Shown piece by piece: positions 61,091-64,000 of a DNA stretch of 64,000 nt; position 1 is the first letter of the stretch; every line of letters begins with the position of its first letter. The stretch covers positions 14,955,501 to 15,019,500 of the forward strand of contig JAWUZG010000084.1 of the NCBI GenBank assembly GCA_036785705.1, given 5' to 3'. The stretch comes from Acanthornis magna. Taxonomy: Eukaryota > Chordata > Aves > Passeriformes > Acanthizidae. A model generated the notes under the pieces. That model was not told the DNA's origin, did no database searches, and saw only the letters and a program-made list of their open reading frames with translations. The translations under genes were made by a program, and so were the position numbers.

Positions 61091-63279
61091 GGATAGAGTG
61101 AGAAGGAGGGGAAATCTCATCATCTGAGTCACTTCAAATCGGATAAAACAAAATCCTAGAGAATGTGGAAAAGGAAGAGCCCTCACAAGTGAGGAGAGAG
61201 CCTCAGTGTGGCCTAATGCAAAGGACTATACTGTCCCCTGAGATGGGATTGTACCTGTCCCCAGAGGTAGAGTTGCTTCCCATATGTGCCTGGAGGTTGC
61301 ATCCTATAGCCCACAGGCTGCTGTACATGTTGATGTGTGCACTGCATGCTGTTGTACAGCCCTAAATGCCAGTGTCAGACCAGAGGTGCCCCTGGGGACA
61401 AGGTACAGGCTCCCTGGAATGCCTGGTGTGGGTAAGAGGCAGGCAGAGCTGAGAAACCCTGCACTATAGAGGCACAATGTAGGGAGGACATCCTCTGGCA
61501 GGACCAATGGGCCAAAGGAGAGAGATTGGGACACTGCTCACCATTTCTTGCTGCCTCACCTAACAGCTTCATGCAGGGGCAGAGGACACCTTCAAGAGGG
61601 GAGAGGCTGGGGGAAGAAAAGCAAATGTCCAGGGAATTCGTACATTTCTTTCATCTGTGTCTTCCCCCTTCAGCACTCTTGGCAACCAAAGAGGGTCCTC
61701 TGGCCTTGGAAAGAACCCAGCTGCCTCTCCAGGCAACACATCAGAGAGAAGATATTAGGGGCCTGGAAATAGGTTTGCTGTTTAAGCTGGTCCTTTTCTC
61801 TGCTTCACTTAGAGACAATTGAACAACTGGCTTTCCACTGGCATAGCTGGGGTTTTTACCTTAAGACTAATTAGAACAGTTTCACTAGCAGTGCAAAAGC
61901 TGCAGTTTTTTAGGACTTGCTGAAAAGTTTAAGAAGTGTCCTGGGTGTATTTTTGCAGTAGAAGCTGAATTTTATGACCTGTTTTTCTTCCTTTCTGTGA
62001 CAATAGTAACTCTACCTTTAGCTTGGCCTTATTTTTCTAGTCAGGTCTGTCTGGTCCATCTCTGTTTTTAACTGGGCCCATCACAGGGCTGTCTAAGTGC
62101 CTGGAGAACACATGAAATTGATGATATTTTTAATAGTGATGGTATCTAACCCCTGGCACAGCTTATCAGAGGGTGATGGAGACTATCTAAAGACAGTATC
62201 TTTCCAAACCATACATACCTCTCCACATAAAATCTCATGGATTTGCAGGAGGGGTAAGGATGAAAGAAAGTCTATGGGCTGTTATCAGGGTGGTTTGACC
62301 TTCTCTCTTCTGGAAAGACACCAAATTTGGAGTTCTTCCCTCTGTTCTGTTCTGCTACACCAGGGCAGGTTCCTAGAATTACTGTATTGAATAATACAGC
62401 TGCTTTGAACAATATTCTTCACTCACATGTTTTGACAGATAGAAGAAGGAGAGAAGAAAAGTTATTGATGTACCTGACGTGAATATTGTAGGCCATGGGG
62501 TCTTAGCTTTCAGGACACCCTACTTGAAAGCAGAGGCTAGTACCTATTTATCCTCTCATGTGGTAATTACCTTTTCTCTCCCTAAATCACCTCAGCAGTT
62601 TTGCTTCAAGAGGTCTTGAACCTCTTTGCTTCCTGATCTTTAAAAAAAATCGTATATTTTGTAATGGACACAAATGGCTTCTGTGTTTCCCTCCAGAACG
62701 GACTGTATTTCAGGGTGAGCGGTGACCTCCAGAGCTGTTTTAATGTGCATGCTGCAAGTTTCAGTGAGCAGCTCACCACTATGCAGCTTTGCCAGTTCAG
62801 ATCAGCCAAGGATTTCCCCCCCAAGCCATGAGAAGCAAGGCCATCATGCCTGATGTTGCTCATATGAAAAAATCCTCCCAGCTTAATCATGAGCTGTCTG
62901 GAGAGGCTGGCTTGTATTTGTATAATGGATGCTGCTGACCTATCATTTCAATATATTTCTTTCATGACAGTTCTGCAGAGTCTGCTTGTTGGAGACCCTG
63001 AGAATGTCAGTCTGAGCATAACAGAAATGTCTTTCCATCTTTTCCATTCACTTTTAATGGGGATGAGAACAAATCCCCTAAAAGGCTTTGCATCATCAGG
63101 CACCTGACGTATCTTATGAGCACTTTCAAGAGCCAGGCAGAAGAGCTCAAGCACTTATTCATTTATTGCTTTGATATTAAAAACAGAGAGTTCCAGAGCA
63201 CAGGGGAGATAGGATCCATTCTGTGTACAGAAATTGCCTAGCTTCCTATTCTGCATGGTACTTCAGATTGAGAAAAAGC

Positions 63280-63321
63280 CCACAAACAAACAAAACAAAC
63301 AAAGCAAAACAAAACAAAAAA
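63280..63321 (+). repeat. CAAA / CAAAA simple repeat
   Basis: Irregular tandem ACAAAC and ACAAAAC units over about 40 bases. Confidence 0.85.
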
Positions 63322-64000
63322 TACTTCTATACTCCCATATACCTGAGAGCTTTTATGTGAAATCACCTATGGAGTCAAAGCAATAGGAAAGCTTCTAGAT
63401 TTCTCTATTCCAGGCTGAGACAAGTTTGTAAATACTTCCACAAATTGCCAACATGCCTGCAGGGTAACATCTCTAATGTACACCTCCCTTATATGAAATG
63501 CAGAACACCTTAACTTCTTCGGCCCTCCCCCAGTCACAACCAGCTATAAATCCTGCCTTTCAGTTGTTGGAATATCTCATCATGAGGGATGCATTTTTTA
63601 GGCTGAGAAATACAGATCCACCTTGACAGAGCCAGTCAGGCATATACATGGGCTATGCTGCTGATAAATTTATACCAAGCACTCTTAGTGTGGGAATAAC
63701 TTAGTGACACTAAGCAGACAGCATTTTTGCACACTAACTTGTTGCCACTATAGTTTATTCCAAACTCCCCATCTTTCCCCAAGAGAAACAAGCTGTATTG
63801 GCAGTAACATTGTTTTGAAGATAACCCTACACCTGTACTAGGTAGCTTTGCAGGCACAACTCTTCACCCCTAGCCAGTCAGTCTAAGTAACTTGCTTGCA
63901 ACAGGAAGAATTGAAACAAGCAAGGGGATCTGAGGCTGAGCTGCCTTCCCTCCAGGAGGCCATGGATTCAGGCAGCACAGAAGGGCAGCATAAGGTGCTC

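Larger units (their letters stand above)
38903..64000. other. 5' flank of PAMR1 / intergenic DNA
   Basis: About 25 kb upstream of the PAMR1 start codon. I could not recognise any exon of a neighbouring gene on either strand. In mammals the next gene on this side is FJX1, a single-exon gene of about 440 codons; no open frame of that size is present, so it must lie farther out if the order is conserved. Contents are old CR1 pieces (48.3, 52.0, 57.8, 60.3-61.1 kb), MIR-like fragments, homopolymer runs and AT-rich DNA. Open frames of up to about 160 codons have no recognisable domains. Confidence 0.7.

Noticed and set aside
38903..64000. FJX1 or another neighbouring gene upstream of PAMR1
   Set aside because: No open frame of suitable length or recognisable motif was found on either strand in 25 kb.
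1..64000. CRISPR arrays, operons, tRNA or rRNA genes of nuclear type
   Set aside because: No regularly spaced direct repeats, no prokaryotic gene organisation and no intact tRNA with A and B boxes were seen. The only tRNA-like sequences are the mitochondrial remnants.

Overview
This is a window of bird nuclear DNA. The evidence is: interrupted, exon-sized coding segments with GT-AG splice sites; many CR1 LINE fragments, including 3' ends of the avian ATTCTGTGA-type tail; a solo LTR of an avian endogenous retrovirus family; and a nuclear copy of mitochondrial DNA (NUMT) whose ND6 reads as bird-like. No bacterial-style operon or long uninterrupted gene is present. The species cannot be fixed from the sequence. 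The LTR family is one I associate with neoavian birds.

The one real protein-coding gene I can support is the 5' half of PAMR1 (peptidase domain containing associated with muscle regeneration 1), on the minus strand. Six coding exons can be placed to the base, and the reading frame is continuous across all of them (820 coding nt, about 273 residues). They are exon 1 (38902-38830, signal peptide), exon 2 (30315-30139, cysteine-rich module), exon 3 (29393-29265, EGF-like module), exons 4 and 5 (23452-23338 and 18037-17820, one CUB domain split in two) and exon 6 (12751-12644, EGF-like domain). The sushi domains and the degenerate trypsin-like domain known for this family are not visible. They must lie beyond position 1, because the splice donor of exon 6 is intact.

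Layout: 1-12643 is the visible part of intron 6. It holds a CR1 end, a MIR-like fragment and, at about 5111-5995, the NUMT (tRNA-Glu, ND6, tRNA-Pro, tRNA-Thr, cytochrome b 3' end). Intron 5 (12752-17819) holds the LTR abutting a CR1 reverse-transcriptase fragment. Intron 4 (18038-23337) holds a CR1 3' end. Intron 3 (23453-29264) contains a strong CpG island at about 26.9-27.5 kb, the only one in the window. Intron 2 is short. Intron 1 (30316-38829) holds a MIR-like fragment, a CR1 3' end and a GC-rich stretch. From 38903 to 64000 is the 5' flank of PAMR1: no exon was recognised in 25 kb, only old repeats (CR1, MIR-like), homopolymers and AT-rich DNA.

The items most worth a second look are the intronic CpG island (a possible alternative or antisense promoter), the NUMT with its ancestral avian mitochondrial gene order, and a 13-bp AT-rich motif present three times in about 150 bp upstream of the gene. 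I did not find a clearly novel biological system.
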